Under the pieces are notes generated by a model that worked only from the letters and a program-made list of their open reading frames with translations, was not told the DNA's origin and ran no database searches. From the NCBI GenBank assembly GCA_000383715.1, contig KB911979.1, positions 122,101-173,494 on the forward strand: 51,394 bases of DNA. Reading direction: 5' to 3'. This DNA comes from Verrucomicrobia bacterium SCGC AAA164-E04 (GTDB lineage: Bacteria; Verrucomicrobiota; Verrucomicrobiia; Limisphaerales; AAA164-E04). Shown one piece after another: positions 7,716-16,741 of the stretch; the first letter of the stretch is position 1; every line of letters starts with the position of its first letter. Made by a program: the position numbers and the translations under genes.

Positions 7716-10700
7716 TTGAACAGTATGATGGGTGCTCCTCCATTGAAGAGAACAGTGGTTCATCTGGATGCGGATGCTTTTTTCGCTTCGGTGGAGCAGG
7801 CGTCGGATACGCGTTTACGTGGCAAGCCGGTGGCGGTAGGGGGGGAGAAGCGGGGTATCATCGCGGCGGCTTCGTATGAGGCGCGGAAGTTCGGTGTTTA
7901 CACCCCGATGCCGACGGCACAGGCGCGGAAGCTGTGCCCGAAACTGATCCTGCTGCCGGGGGATTATGAAAAGTATGAGCGCTTTTCACGTTGGATGTTT
8001 TCGTATGCCTACGATTTCACGCCGGACGTGGAGATTACTTCGATCGATGAAGGTTATTTTGATTTATCCGGTGTAAGGCGTTCGGCTTCGGAAATTGCGC
8101 GGACGATTCGCAAGGCCATCGGCCAGACTCTGAAGATTACGGTGAGCGAAGGGATTGGTTCCAATAAACTGGTCAGTCAGATCGCTTCCAAATTATATAA
8201 ACCCTTTGCGTTTCAGGAAATTGAGACAGGTTATGAAATCCCGTTTCTTCACCCTCTGGCCAATCACTGGTTACCCGGGATTGGGCCCAAAAGCGCTTCA
8301 CGTCTGAACGCGGCCGGTCTGGCGCGTATCGGGCAAATCTCCGCCACCGAGACGGACCTCCTGCATTTGATCCTGGGGAACATCGCTCCACGTATCAGGG
8401 AATATGCGGATGGATACGATGAACGCCCGATTGTTCCTAGGGTGGCTTCCGCTAAATCTTACGGAAAACAGGAAACATTTGCCGAAGATCAGACAGACGA
8501 AGATCAGATCGAAGCCACTTTGCGACGCATGGCAGATGTGTTGATGGCAAAGGTGAGGGTTGACGGGAAATGCATCCGCACCTTGACGGTCAAGGTGCGC
8601 TACAACGACATGATGGAAGATCAGTGCGGTGAAAGTCTCGGTGAACCCACAGATCTTGAAACGGATATTTACGGACGCCTGGGTATTCTGCTGCGTAAGG
8701 CATGGCGACGTCGTGTCAGCCTGCGTCTGGTATCGCTCAAACTATCCAATGTTTATGACAGTTTTTATCGCAGTGAACTGACTCTTGATGGCGCTTCTGA
8801 ACAACGTGAATCGCGACGTCGACTGGCTCGGATCGTGGATGATTTGAAACGGCGTTGTGGTGCTGGAACCATTTTGCGTGGACATGATTTCATTCTGCGA
8901 GATGCGGCTATCGAAAAAGCGAAAACCAAAACGAAGGGAAAAGATTTTAACATTCCGTTTCCTTCAGTGAACAATAAACGCAAGTATCCACCGGCAGAAA
9001 AAACGACTCGGGACATGGTTTGCCGTTCCCCTCAGACGGAGTATGAAGGGAACAAGGGGCGACGAAATGTTGTGAACGCAAAACCCCCTTCAACGGTGCA
9101 TCGTACGGTGGTCCCCGTTTCGTTGAACGTCAAAAGCTATTACTCATTCCTGAACTCGACCTTGTCCGTAGAAGACATTGTGCGACTAGCCCGCGAACAG
9201 GGGCAGTCTGCGGTAGCCATGATGGATCAGGGAAATTTGCATGGTGCGGTACCTTTTTACCAATGTGCGCAAGAGCAGGGGATTCAGCCGTTGATAGGTG
9301 CCGAGGTGGGAGTGGACGGCAAGCCGCTGTTGCTGTATGTGGAAAATGCCGTGGGTTATCGTAATCTGTGTCATCTGCTTTCAACCCGTTCGCCCGTTCA
9401 AAAAACAGCAACCGCATCCGCGAATAAGGGACGTGCCAGAGGGAGGAATCACCGAGCGATCACACGGGGAATTCAACCGGTGGTGCGACGCATCTGTGGG
9501 CATGCCAACTGGACCTGTGACCAGTTGGCAGCTTTGCCGCTGGAAGGATTGATCGCGGTAGGGCAGGACGTGCGTCTGCACACACTTTTCGAAGGGCGGT
9601 TTTACCTTTCGGTGTCTCACCCTGATTCGATAAGGAATCTGCCAGCAGACGACCCTCGTTGGCCTTTGGTGGCGATATTACCTGTGCATTATGAATCGTC
9701 CATGGATGACTGGAAGTTTGATGTGGTTCAATCCATTCGCACCTTGACCCTTCTGAAACAACGTCACCCAGACAAAGCCCAGGGAAGCCGTTTCCATTTT
9801 CCGACGACGGTGACGTGGCGAGAGCTCTGGAAGAAACATCCGCTGCTTCTCGAGCGTACTTGCGAGATTGCTGCACGTTGTCAGGGATTTCAGATGCCGG
9901 TGGGACCTCCACAGTTCCCGGACTATCGACCTGTCGATGGATCATCGCCTCGAACGTTTTTACGCAAACTGGTCATGCGAGGATTGCGGGAACGCTACCC
10001 GGAATCACGTCGAGCTTCTATGCAACGCCAAGCAGAAGAAGAATTGACCATCATTAGTGATGTCGGTTACGAGGAATATTTCTTGGTTGTCTGGGATTTG
10101 TTACAGGACTGTCGGGCGGAAGGTATTCATTGGATCACCCGAGGCAGTGCGGCGGATTCACTGGTGTGTTATTGCCTGCGGATCAGTGATGTTTGTCCGA
10201 TACGTTTTGATCTCTATTTTCGTCGATTCCTGAATAAGGATCGCATGGCCTTGCACAAGTTGCCGGACATCGATATGGATTTTCCGCATGATCGGAAAGA
10301 CGATGTGATAGACCTGGTATTTCGTAAATACGGGGAAAAGTATTGTGCCGTGGTGGGAGGTTTTTCCACTTACAAATCCCGCGGAGCGATGGGGGATGTT
10401 GCCAAGGTGTTAGGAGTGTCGGAATATCAAATTCGGCGTGTGACTGAACGGTTTCCATACGCAGGTGCCGGAGACATGAGCACGTTCGTTGCAAAAAATC
10501 AGGAATGTCAGGGTCTACCCTTACAAGAGGAACCCTATCGTACAGCTCTGAAAATGGCAGAGTTTCTCGATGGTTTTCCGCGCTATCCCAAAATGCATCC
10601 TTGCGGTGTTGTACTGTCGCGTCAAGCGATGCAAGACCTCACCCCGACTTTTACGGCACACAAGGGATATCCGACTACGCACTTTGATATGGATGCGGTG

Positions 10701-12335
10701 GAGGCGGTTGGTTTGGTCAAGATGGATGTCCTGGCGCAGGGAGGGCTTTCGGTGATGCGAGACGTCAAGGCGATGTTGCACGAGCGAGGTATGAGAATGG
10801 ATCTGGACCGTTGCAAGTGGCGTGTCATGCAGACCGGTGAAGAATCTCTACCTGAGATGATAGCAGCGCCTGAGCAGGATCCGTGGACCGATCCCAAAGT
10901 ATGGGCGATGATTGCCGGGGGAGGGGCAAGGGCTGTGCATCACATCGAGAGTCCGGCGATGGTCAGTCTATGCCGGATGTGCAACGTACGCGAGATTGAT
11001 GGGCTGGTTGCCATCGTTTCAGTGATTCGACCGGGAGCAGCCAATGAACATAAAAAATTACATTTTACCCGACGTTATCAAAAACTGGAAGATCCTGTTT
11101 ACCCTCATCCCTCTTTGGCCCGTTGCTTGAAAAGTACTTTTGGTTTGGTCGTTTACGAGGAACACATCCTGCAGATTTGCGAGCTGTTTGCTGGACTTGC
11201 CCCGGGACGTGCTGATGTGTTGAGGCGTGCCTTGAATAAACGGAAGAAGAAGACAATCGAAACTATCCGGTGTGAATTCGTTCAATCCGCGATCAAGCGT
11301 GGGCATTCGGAAGAAAAGATTCAGGAAGTGTGGGTATTGGTCAGCGGGTTCAACGGGTATGCTTTTTGCAAAGCGCACAGCACGGCTTATGGAGTCGAGG
11401 CCTATCAGTCCGCCTGGATGAAATGCTATTTCCCTGCTGAATTCATGGCCTCGGTTCTCACACAGGGTAAGGGGTTTTATCATCCGCTGGTTTATGTGCT
11501 GGAGTGTGATCGTCTGGGGATTCCTCTGTTCCCTCCTTCAGTCAACGCACCCGGACCTGGTTATGGTGTGGAACGATTAGGTGGAGATGCGCATGTGCGT
11601 TTGTGTGGAGAGCGTCATCGACATGCAAAACACGGTATTCGTGTGCCATTGAGTGCGGTCAAGGGCTTGACAGGGCAAACGGTGGAGCGTGCTCAACGGG
11701 AACGTATACGCGGACTTTTTACCTCCATGTCGGACTTTCATCATCGTGTGTTTCCGCTGGCAGATGAAATGGAACGCCTGATGAGGGTGGGGGCTTTTGA
11801 CGGATTTGGAAAGCCGCGCACCTCTCAATTCTGGATGTCACAATTTCTTTGTCGCAGCTTTTCAGATAGACAATGCCCGGATCAAGGCTGGTTGTTGCCT
11901 CCGCCAGATACGGATCGTTTACCCAAGACATCATTGAAGGAACCGACATGGCAGCAACGTTTGGAATGGGAAAATGAAGCTTTGGGATTTCCTGCTTCAG
12001 GCCACCCTTTGGAACTGCATCCGGGAATCGCCTGGGATACCTATTGTCCGGTGGAACGTCTGGGCGCTTATGTCGGGAAAGAGGTGACAACTTGTGGCTT
12101 GGTCATCGAACAGCGCTTGCATCATCAAATTACCGGGGAAACGATGAAGTTCCTGACTCTGGCGGATAAGACCGGAATCGTAGAAACCGAATTGTTCGCA
12201 TCCACCTATCGGAGTTATGGTCTGGCGACGGTACGTTATCCCGTTCTCGAAGTCACCGCCCGTGTGGAACCCTATGAAAATGGTCGCGGGTTTTCCCTGC
12301 GCGTTTTAAGAGCCAGTAAGCCGCGGACGCGTTGA
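7716..12335 (+). CDS. Fused Y-family DNA polymerase (Pol IV/DinB) and DnaE2/ImuC-like polymerase
   Basis: One uninterrupted 1539-codon ORF holds two polymerases. Residues about 10-395 are a DinB-type Y-family enzyme: 'LDADAFFASVE' supplies Asp18 and steric-gate Phe22/Phe23, 'SIDEGYFD' supplies Asp111-Glu112, so all catalytic acids are present (ImuB, the usual partner of DnaE2, normally lacks them). A basic linker (about 395-464) follows. Residues about 465-1539 are a C-family polymerase: a PHP domain whose HxH motif is replaced by Asn471-Val-Lys473, a palm with Asp851/Asp853 ('PDIDMDF') and Asp1004 ('VKMDVL'), the 'FNGYAFCKAHS' fingers segment and a C-terminal OB fold. It ends soon after the OB fold without a tau-binding domain, as in DnaE2. 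The start may be TTG 7716 or ATG 7725/7728; ATG 9015 in the linker could start a separate DnaE2. It is likely an SOS-induced translesion polymerase. Confidence 0.93.
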   Translation: MNSMMGAPPLKRTVVHLDADAFFASVEQASDTRLRGKPVAVGGEKRGIIAAASYEARKFGVYTPMPTAQARKLCPKLILLPGDYEKYERFSRWMFSYAYDFTPDVEITSIDEGYFDLSGVRRSASEIARTIRKAIGQTLKITVSEGIGSNKLVSQIASKLYKPFAFQEIETGYEIPFLHPLANHWLPGIGPKSASRLNAAGLARIGQISATETDLLHLILGNIAPRIREYADGYDERPIVPRVASAKSYGKQETFAEDQTDEDQIEATLRRMADVLMAKVRVDGKCIRTLTVKVRYNDMMEDQCGESLGEPTDLETDIYGRLGILLRKAWRRRVSLRLVSLKLSNVYDSFYRSELTLDGASEQRESRRRLARIVDDLKRRCGAGTILRGHDFILRDAAIEKAKTKTKGKDFNIPFPSVNNKRKYPPAEKTTRDMVCRSPQTEYEGNKGRRNVVNAKPPSTVHRTVVPVSLNVKSYYSFLNSTLSVEDIVRLAREQGQSAVAMMDQGNLHGAVPFYQCAQEQGIQPLIGAEVGVDGKPLLLYVENAVGYRNLCHLLSTRSPVQKTATASANKGRARGRNHRAITRGIQPVVRRICGHANWTCDQLAALPLEGLIAVGQDVRLHTLFEGRFYLSVSHPDSIRNLPADDPRWPLVAILPVHYESSMDDWKFDVVQSIRTLTLLKQRHPDKAQGSRFHFPTTVTWRELWKKHPLLLERTCEIAARCQGFQMPVGPPQFPDYRPVDGSSPRTFLRKLVMRGLRERYPESRRASMQRQAEEELTIISDVGYEEYFLVVWDLLQDCRAEGIHWITRGSAADSLVCYCLRISDVCPIRFDLYFRRFLNKDRMALHKLPDIDMDFPHDRKDDVIDLVFRKYGEKYCAVVGGFSTYKSRGAMGDVAKVLGVSEYQIRRVTERFPYAGAGDMSTFVAKNQECQGLPLQEEPYRTALKMAEFLDGFPRYPKMHPCGVVLSRQAMQDLTPTFTAHKGYPTTHFDMDAVEAVGLVKMDVLAQGGLSVMRDVKAMLHERGMRMDLDRCKWRVMQTGEESLPEMIAAPEQDPWTDPKVWAMIAGGGARAVHHIESPAMVSLCRMCNVREIDGLVAIVSVIRPGAANEHKKLHFTRRYQKLEDPVYPHPSLARCLKSTFGLVVYEEHILQICELFAGLAPGRADVLRRALNKRKKKTIETIRCEFVQSAIKRGHSEEKIQEVWVLVSGFNGYAFCKAHSTAYGVEAYQSAWMKCYFPAEFMASVLTQGKGFYHPLVYVLECDRLGIPLFPPSVNAPGPGYGVERLGGDAHVRLCGERHRHAKHGIRVPLSAVKGLTGQTVERAQRERIRGLFTSMSDFHHRVFPLADEMERLMRVGAFDGFGKPRTSQFWMSQFLCRSFSDRQCPDQGWLLPPPDTDRLPKTSLKEPTWQQRLEWENEALGFPASGHPLELHPGIAWDTYCPVERLGAYVGKEVTTCGLVIEQRLHHQITGETMKFLTLADKTGIVETELFASTYRSYGLATVRYPVLEVTARVEPYENGRGFSLRVLRASKPRTR
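7717..7728. promoter_or_regulatory. LexA half-site at the polymerase ORF start
   Basis: TGAACAGTATGA here is identical over 12 bases to 7042-7053, the right arm of the lexA operator plus two bases. The opposite half is poor (TGTTT at 7710-7714, with a 3-base spacer), so this is a degenerate site or a duplicated start region rather than a full box. It covers the candidate initiators TTG 7716, ATG 7725 and ATG 7728. Confidence 0.45.
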
Positions 12336-12475
12336 ATCACATGCTTACGTCTGATGAGATCACGCTCTTGTTGTGGGTGTTGAGTCAACCCATGTATTGA
12401 AAGTCAACAAAGGGATGCGTGTTTCATATTTACCCAAGCAGTGGAAGTATCAATGCTCGGAGATGCGTCGCGTCA

Positions 12476-13159
12476 TCAAGAATGATTTTTTTGAGACATA
12501 CGAAAGAATATGGAGATCACTGTGATTAGATAGATGATGCAAAAGCCAAGTAAGGGATACAGAAGCCATGGATATCGACGCATGACGCTATCAGCTAAAT
12601 AAGCTTGAGCAAAACACAATGGTGCCATTCCAAATGCTGTGGCTGACATGACTTTCCAGATTGGAATATGAGTTAAACCTGCTGCATATGAAACCAGATC
12701 AGATGAAGTGAGGGGATTGACTCTCAGGAGGAAAATGAGCCAAACACCTCGTCTGCTCAGTTGTTCTTGAGTCCTTTCAAGTTTTTCTTCAGGAAAGAAT
12801 TTCTGCATCCATGCATTTCCAAAGCCTCTGACTGCGGCACAGCAAATTCCGGCACCCAATGTGTTTCCGGCAAGGGAAAGTATACCGCCCTGGAAACCTC
12901 CAAAGATAACCCCACCGGGAGCGTAAAGCATTAAACCTGGAATAGGGGCGATGATGACTTCAACTGTGACACATAAGACGTAAACCCAGGGAGCTAACAG
13001 ACCAAAGGAATTGAAAAAATGTTTGATCTTTTCAAGCTTTAGCGCCGGTTCGAGGTCGGTAATGAGCATGGTCCAGACAATTCCATGAAAGAACCAGGAC
13101 CACACAACGATTCCCAGCGCAAACATAAGAGCAATCCATGCTAGAATCGCATAGCGCAT
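12476..13159 (-). CDS. TVP38/TMEM64 (DedA/SNARE-associated) family membrane protein
   Basis: A 227-residue integral membrane protein with about five hydrophobic segments. The central region 'PIPGLMLYAPGGVIFGGFQGGILSLAGNTLGA' (given in outline: residues about 75-108) and the later 'FLLRVNPLTSSDLVSYAAGLT' are the conserved core of the VTT/DedA-like domain, including the membrane-embedded Arg-x-x-Pro region. Relatives are implicated in lipid scrambling and membrane homeostasis; the exact role here is unknown. It is transcribed towards the polymerase gene (convergent) and divergently from the sulfatase. No strong promoter or terminator is visible. Confidence 0.85.
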   Translation of the reverse strand: MRYAILAWIALMFALGIVVWSWFFHGIVWTMLITDLEPALKLEKIKHFFNSFGLLAPWVYVLCVTVEVIIAPIPGLMLYAPGGVIFGGFQGGILSLAGNTLGAGICCAAVRGFGNAWMQKFFPEEKLERTQEQLSRRGVWLIFLLRVNPLTSSDLVSYAAGLTHIPIWKVMSATAFGMAPLCFAQAYLADSVMRRYPWLLYPLLGFCIIYLITVISIFFRMSQKNHS

Positions 13160-13377
13160 CTCCCAAGTTGTTGATGAAAAGTATTTAATAATAGGTGAGA
13201 ACTAATGGGTGTGTTCTGTTTGTCCGTCAAACTATTGAAGACAGATTCTGGTAATTGTCGTTAAATGGGATTCTAATTCTTTGGATAAGTTTCCTTGCGT
13301 GCATCCTTTGTGAACTTGCGTCAGTAGTCATTTTATGAAAAGATGGAAAACGTTCCAGTACAACACGAAAAATTATC

Positions 13378-14796
13378 ATGCGAAATTATTTTCCCACTCT
13401 ATTTTTTAGTTTGCTTTTGAGTCTTCTCTTCTTGAATTCCACTGTGGGGGAAGTGTCAAAACCGAATTTTATCATTATTTTTGCCGATGATCAGGGGTAT
13501 GGCGACTTAAGCTGTTTTGGTTCCAAAACGATCAGGACACCCAACATCGATCGGCTAGCTACTCAAGGGCGCAAGTTTACCAGTTTCATGGTTGCCTCAC
13601 CTGTGTGTACGCCTTCACGCGCCGCACTGATGACCGCTTGCTATCCCAAACGAGTGGGGATGCATCAACATGTCCTGTTTCCATCATCAACCAAAGGGCT
13701 GCATCCCGAGGAGCATACGATTGCAGATCATCTGAAATTACAAGGCTACGCCACTGCTTGTTTTGGTAAGTGGCATCTCGGTCATCACCCAGAAGTGCTG
13801 CCTACTTCCAATGGATTCGACACCTACATGGGGATTCCTTATTCGAATGACATGAATCATCCTGATAACAAGGGTAAACCGCGTGGTGGAACGGCGGGGA
13901 TGGACATTCTATGGAATGACCCGGAATCGACATTGACCCTATGGAAAACCCCCTTGTTTGAAAACGAGGAGATAATCGAGTTACCTGTTGATCAACGCAC
14001 CGTGACACGCCGCTATACTCAAAAGGCGATCGCTTTCATCGAAGCGCACCAAGATAGTCCCTTCTTTATTTATCTACCGCATTCAATGCCTCACATTCCA
14101 CTGTATGTGCCCGATGATATTCGTGACCCGGATCCCAAAAATGCTTATATCAACACGATTGAGCATATTGATACCGAGGTAGGGCGTTTGCTTGATGCTG
14201 TTGATCAATTCAATCTCAGCGCTAATACCTATGTGATCTATACAACGGACAACGGTCCCTGGTTGCAGTTCAAACATCATGGAGGCTCAGCCGGCCCTCT
14301 TCGCGCAGGCAAGGGTACTACATTTGAAGGAGGTCAGCGCGTTCCTTGTCTGATTCGAGGCCCCGGTATTCCTGCGGGCACGGTCTGTGACCAATTGACC
14401 GCTACCATTGATGTTCTTCCAACTATCGCGGCAATCACCGGAACGGCATTGCCAGAAGATAAAAAGATTGACGGCATGGATGTCACTGGGCTTTGGGAAG
14501 GAACCGCTGTTCAATCACCACGCAATGAATTTGTCCATTATACCTCGGTGGGAAAATTAGAAGGGCTGCGCCAGGGGGACTGGAAGCTTTTGGTGAAGCA
14601 GGCAAGTTCCCGCCGAAATCAGCAGGGTGAAAAAAAACTTCCTCAAATGATGCTCTTTGATCTTAAGAACGATTTAGGCGAGCAGAATAACCTTGCCGGC
14701 CAATATCCTGAAATTGTTCAAAAACTGCGTAAGCGTATGGAGATTCTAGATCAGGAAATCACCATCAATGCCCGTGCTCCATGGATTAAAAATTGA
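13378..14796 (+). CDS. Secreted sulfatase (formylglycine-dependent, type I)
   Basis: The 472-residue protein has a signal peptide (residues 1 to about 24, hydrophobic 'LFFSLLLSLLFL') followed by the alkaline-phosphatase-fold sulfatase domain. 'FIIIFADDQGYGDLSCFG' provides the metal-binding aspartates, and the signature C77-T-P-S-R marks Cys77 for conversion to formylglycine. Further motifs are 'GKWHLGHHPE' and 'YTTDNGPW'. It would hydrolyse sulfate esters, probably of sulfated polysaccharides, outside the cytoplasm. No glycoside hydrolase, sulfatase-maturating enzyme or SusD-like gene is adjacent, so the substrate cannot be inferred from context. The length is normal and the gene looks intact. 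Confidence 0.94.
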   Translation: MRNYFPTLFFSLLLSLLFLNSTVGEVSKPNFIIIFADDQGYGDLSCFGSKTIRTPNIDRLATQGRKFTSFMVASPVCTPSRAALMTACYPKRVGMHQHVLFPSSTKGLHPEEHTIADHLKLQGYATACFGKWHLGHHPEVLPTSNGFDTYMGIPYSNDMNHPDNKGKPRGGTAGMDILWNDPESTLTLWKTPLFENEEIIELPVDQRTVTRRYTQKAIAFIEAHQDSPFFIYLPHSMPHIPLYVPDDIRDPDPKNAYINTIEHIDTEVGRLLDAVDQFNLSANTYVIYTTDNGPWLQFKHHGGSAGPLRAGKGTTFEGGQRVPCLIRGPGIPAGTVCDQLTATIDVLPTIAAITGTALPEDKKIDGMDVTGLWEGTAVQSPRNEFVHYTSVGKLEGLRQGDWKLLVKQASSRRNQQGEKKLPQMMLFDLKNDLGEQNNLAGQYPEIVQKLRKRMEILDQEITINARAPWIKN

Positions 14797-14941
14797 GGGT
14801 CGGAGTCATAGTAAAAAGGTTCTACAAGTAAAATTCCATTCATTCTGCACGGATCACACCTCAGGAATTTCAATTATCTCTGCAGGGTTTGCTCGTTTCG
14901 GTGGTTTGGACTCCTGCATCATTGATTTGTCGAGAGCCTCG

Positions 14942-16561
14942 TCAATGAGCGGGCTTCTTGGGGGTTGCAGCAGATTTCAGCTCAAGAGTGGCCCAGACCG
15001 GGCGATGATCCGAGAGTGGCTTGCCGTATTGGATCCATTCTTTTTTGTAACGAGACATGGGCTTTTCTGACACTGGTGGATTAAAAGCATTGTAAATGAT
15101 GCCTCCCTCGATAGCACGTGTGTTTGAAATGGAATCAAAATAGATATGATCGATGACGCCGGATTCCTTGCCCGATTCAATGTGACGGTGGGTGCTGAGA
15201 TGGTTTGTGTTGAATCCAAGATCATCCCATATCGATCGCATTCCTGTTTCCTCCAATTGAACCAAAGGAGGTTCGCCGGGGCGATTGTTCAGATCCCCAA
15301 GAAGAATCACATGATTGGCAGTCTGGATAGAATCGGGAATAATGGAATCCGCCATGAACGCAGCAGCCGAGTTCTCGGCAGCAGGGCGCCCGGGGATGTG
15401 TGTTGAGTAAACCAATATCGGAACTCCGTTGATGATTGTTTCGGCACCCACCATGGATGCAGGTGACCAGCCTGCGCTCTTGACCTCAATTTCATGAGTG
15501 TTCAGCAGCGGGGTATGGCTCAAGATTGATTTGTATTTATCTTTGTGATGGGCAGAAGAAGTTTTACCCACATAGGCATGATCCATTCCAAGAACCTTGC
15601 CTACTCGTGCCGTCCAATCACCATTGGGAACTTCGCTGAATCCGATCACATCCAAATCATAAGCCTTCAATATCTCCCCTACAGATTCTGGTCTGGCCCA
15701 GATCCCAAACAGCACATTGTACGCGGCGACGCGAACCTTAGTCGTGACAGGCGCATCGGTGGCTGGTTCTTGATTCAAAACATGGACTCTGCCACGTCGA
15801 TTGTTGTCAAAGCATGCTCCTTGGAGCACCGTATCATTGTTCAACCTTGTGATGCCGTAGCTGAAATCAGCAGGAGAAGTACCTACCAACTGAAAATCCT
15901 CGTTCACTTTCAGCAGGCCTGGATTGGCCGGGCTTCCATAACACCCGAACCACCAATGGTCATTCATATAACTCGCTGTCTGGATCCCTAGTCTTGTCTG
16001 TCCGGTAGGTAATACATGGCGTTTCAGGAATTTGAATTCAGTATCATATTCGAACAAGTAATTTTTTTTATGATTACCTGGTAAACCCCCTACCAGTATG
16101 AATCGGTTGTCGTGGAATGCAATGCCACCGCAGCCATGGACAAGTTCCGGGACAGGATATTTGGACAACAGCGCGAGGGACTTGGCATCGTAGACATAAA
16201 CAGAGGGTGCAGACTCACCCGGAGGTCGGTTGAACTTGCCCAGTTCTACAGCTACGAAAATCTTTTCGTCATGGTAGGTTAAATCGCCGTGATGGTTGGG
16301 CACATCCACCCGGATCTTGACCTTGCCGGTGAGGTCGGTCTTGACCAATTGCATCGTGTGTGACCAATAAAGAAAACGGCCATCTGAATCGACTCCCTGA
16401 AGGTGTCCTCCATACGTTCCCTCGCATTGGATCATGGATTCTGCGCGGGGGGTGCTGGAAATAAAATTTTCCCCGGAAGTGACTGAAAAAGTTCCACCAC
16501 ATAAGAAGAGACAGAGAGCGAAACCCAAGCCGATCGAAGGTGAATATTTGATCGTAACCAT
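14942..16561 (-). CDS. Secreted two-domain protein: propeller-like region plus endonuclease/exonuclease/phosphatase domain
   Basis: 539 residues with an N-terminal signal peptide (hydrophobic 'LGFALCLFLCGGTF'). Residues about 40-275 look like a beta-propeller (repeated 'DGRFLYWSHT', 'YDAKSLALL', 'YLFEYDTEF' type strands ending in hydrophobic residues). Residues about 280-525 are an EEP-superfamily domain: 'RVAAYNVLFG', 'GFSEVPNGDW' (metal Glu), 'STHIPGR', 'LLGDLNNRP' (Asp/Asn) and 'SDHRPVWA' (Asp-His). The catalytic set looks complete, so it should be a metal-dependent phosphodiesterase or phosphatase acting outside the cytoplasm; the substrate (nucleic acid, lipid head group or inositol phosphate) is unknown. 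It is divergent from cstA and convergent with the sulfatase. Confidence 0.85.
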   Translation of the reverse strand: MVTIKYSPSIGLGFALCLFLCGGTFSVTSGENFISSTPRAESMIQCEGTYGGHLQGVDSDGRFLYWSHTMQLVKTDLTGKVKIRVDVPNHHGDLTYHDEKIFVAVELGKFNRPPGESAPSVYVYDAKSLALLSKYPVPELVHGCGGIAFHDNRFILVGGLPGNHKKNYLFEYDTEFKFLKRHVLPTGQTRLGIQTASYMNDHWWFGCYGSPANPGLLKVNEDFQLVGTSPADFSYGITRLNNDTVLQGACFDNNRRGRVHVLNQEPATDAPVTTKVRVAAYNVLFGIWARPESVGEILKAYDLDVIGFSEVPNGDWTARVGKVLGMDHAYVGKTSSAHHKDKYKSILSHTPLLNTHEIEVKSAGWSPASMVGAETIINGVPILVYSTHIPGRPAAENSAAAFMADSIIPDSIQTANHVILLGDLNNRPGEPPLVQLEETGMRSIWDDLGFNTNHLSTHRHIESGKESGVIDHIYFDSISNTRAIEGGIIYNAFNPPVSEKPMSRYKKEWIQYGKPLSDHRPVWATLELKSAATPKKPAH

Positions 16562-16580
16562 GACAGCACTCTCTCAACTG

Positions 16581-16685
16581 GCTTCAAACTTTCAAGAGGT
16601 TTGTGTGATTTGTTCCCATCTGCGCCTGGGGTTCGAGCCGCAAAAGGGGAGGAGTACTGGTTTGGTAGTTTGAAGCGCTCTTGAA
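16581..16685. repeat. Two interleaved inverted repeats (A-B-A'-B' order)
   Basis: GCTTCAAACT (16581-16590) pairs perfectly with AGTTTGAAGC (16667-16676), and the adjacent TTCAAGAG (16591-16598) pairs with CTCTTGAA (16678-16685). The order is A, B, A', B', the geometry of an H-type pseudoknot, not of a nested hairpin. It lies in the 180-bp divergent region between the EEP gene and cstA. Confidence 0.55.
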
Positions 16686-16741
16686 TCTCCTTTGCAATGG
16701 AGTGGTTTTGGCTTATTTTTTGGCTTTTGTAACGCATCACC

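Noticed and set aside
9460..9945. Minus-strand open frame of 161 codons inside the fused polymerase gene
   Set aside because: It is antisense to a well-conserved polymerase domain and shows no protein features; a shadow frame.
15545..15991. Plus-strand open frame of 148 codons inside the EEP gene
   Set aside because: It is antisense to the propeller-EEP coding region, which has clear motifs; a shadow frame.
16626..16640. tRNA T-loop-like sequence GGGTTCGAGCC
   Set aside because: No acceptor stem, anticodon arm or CCA end can be built around it.
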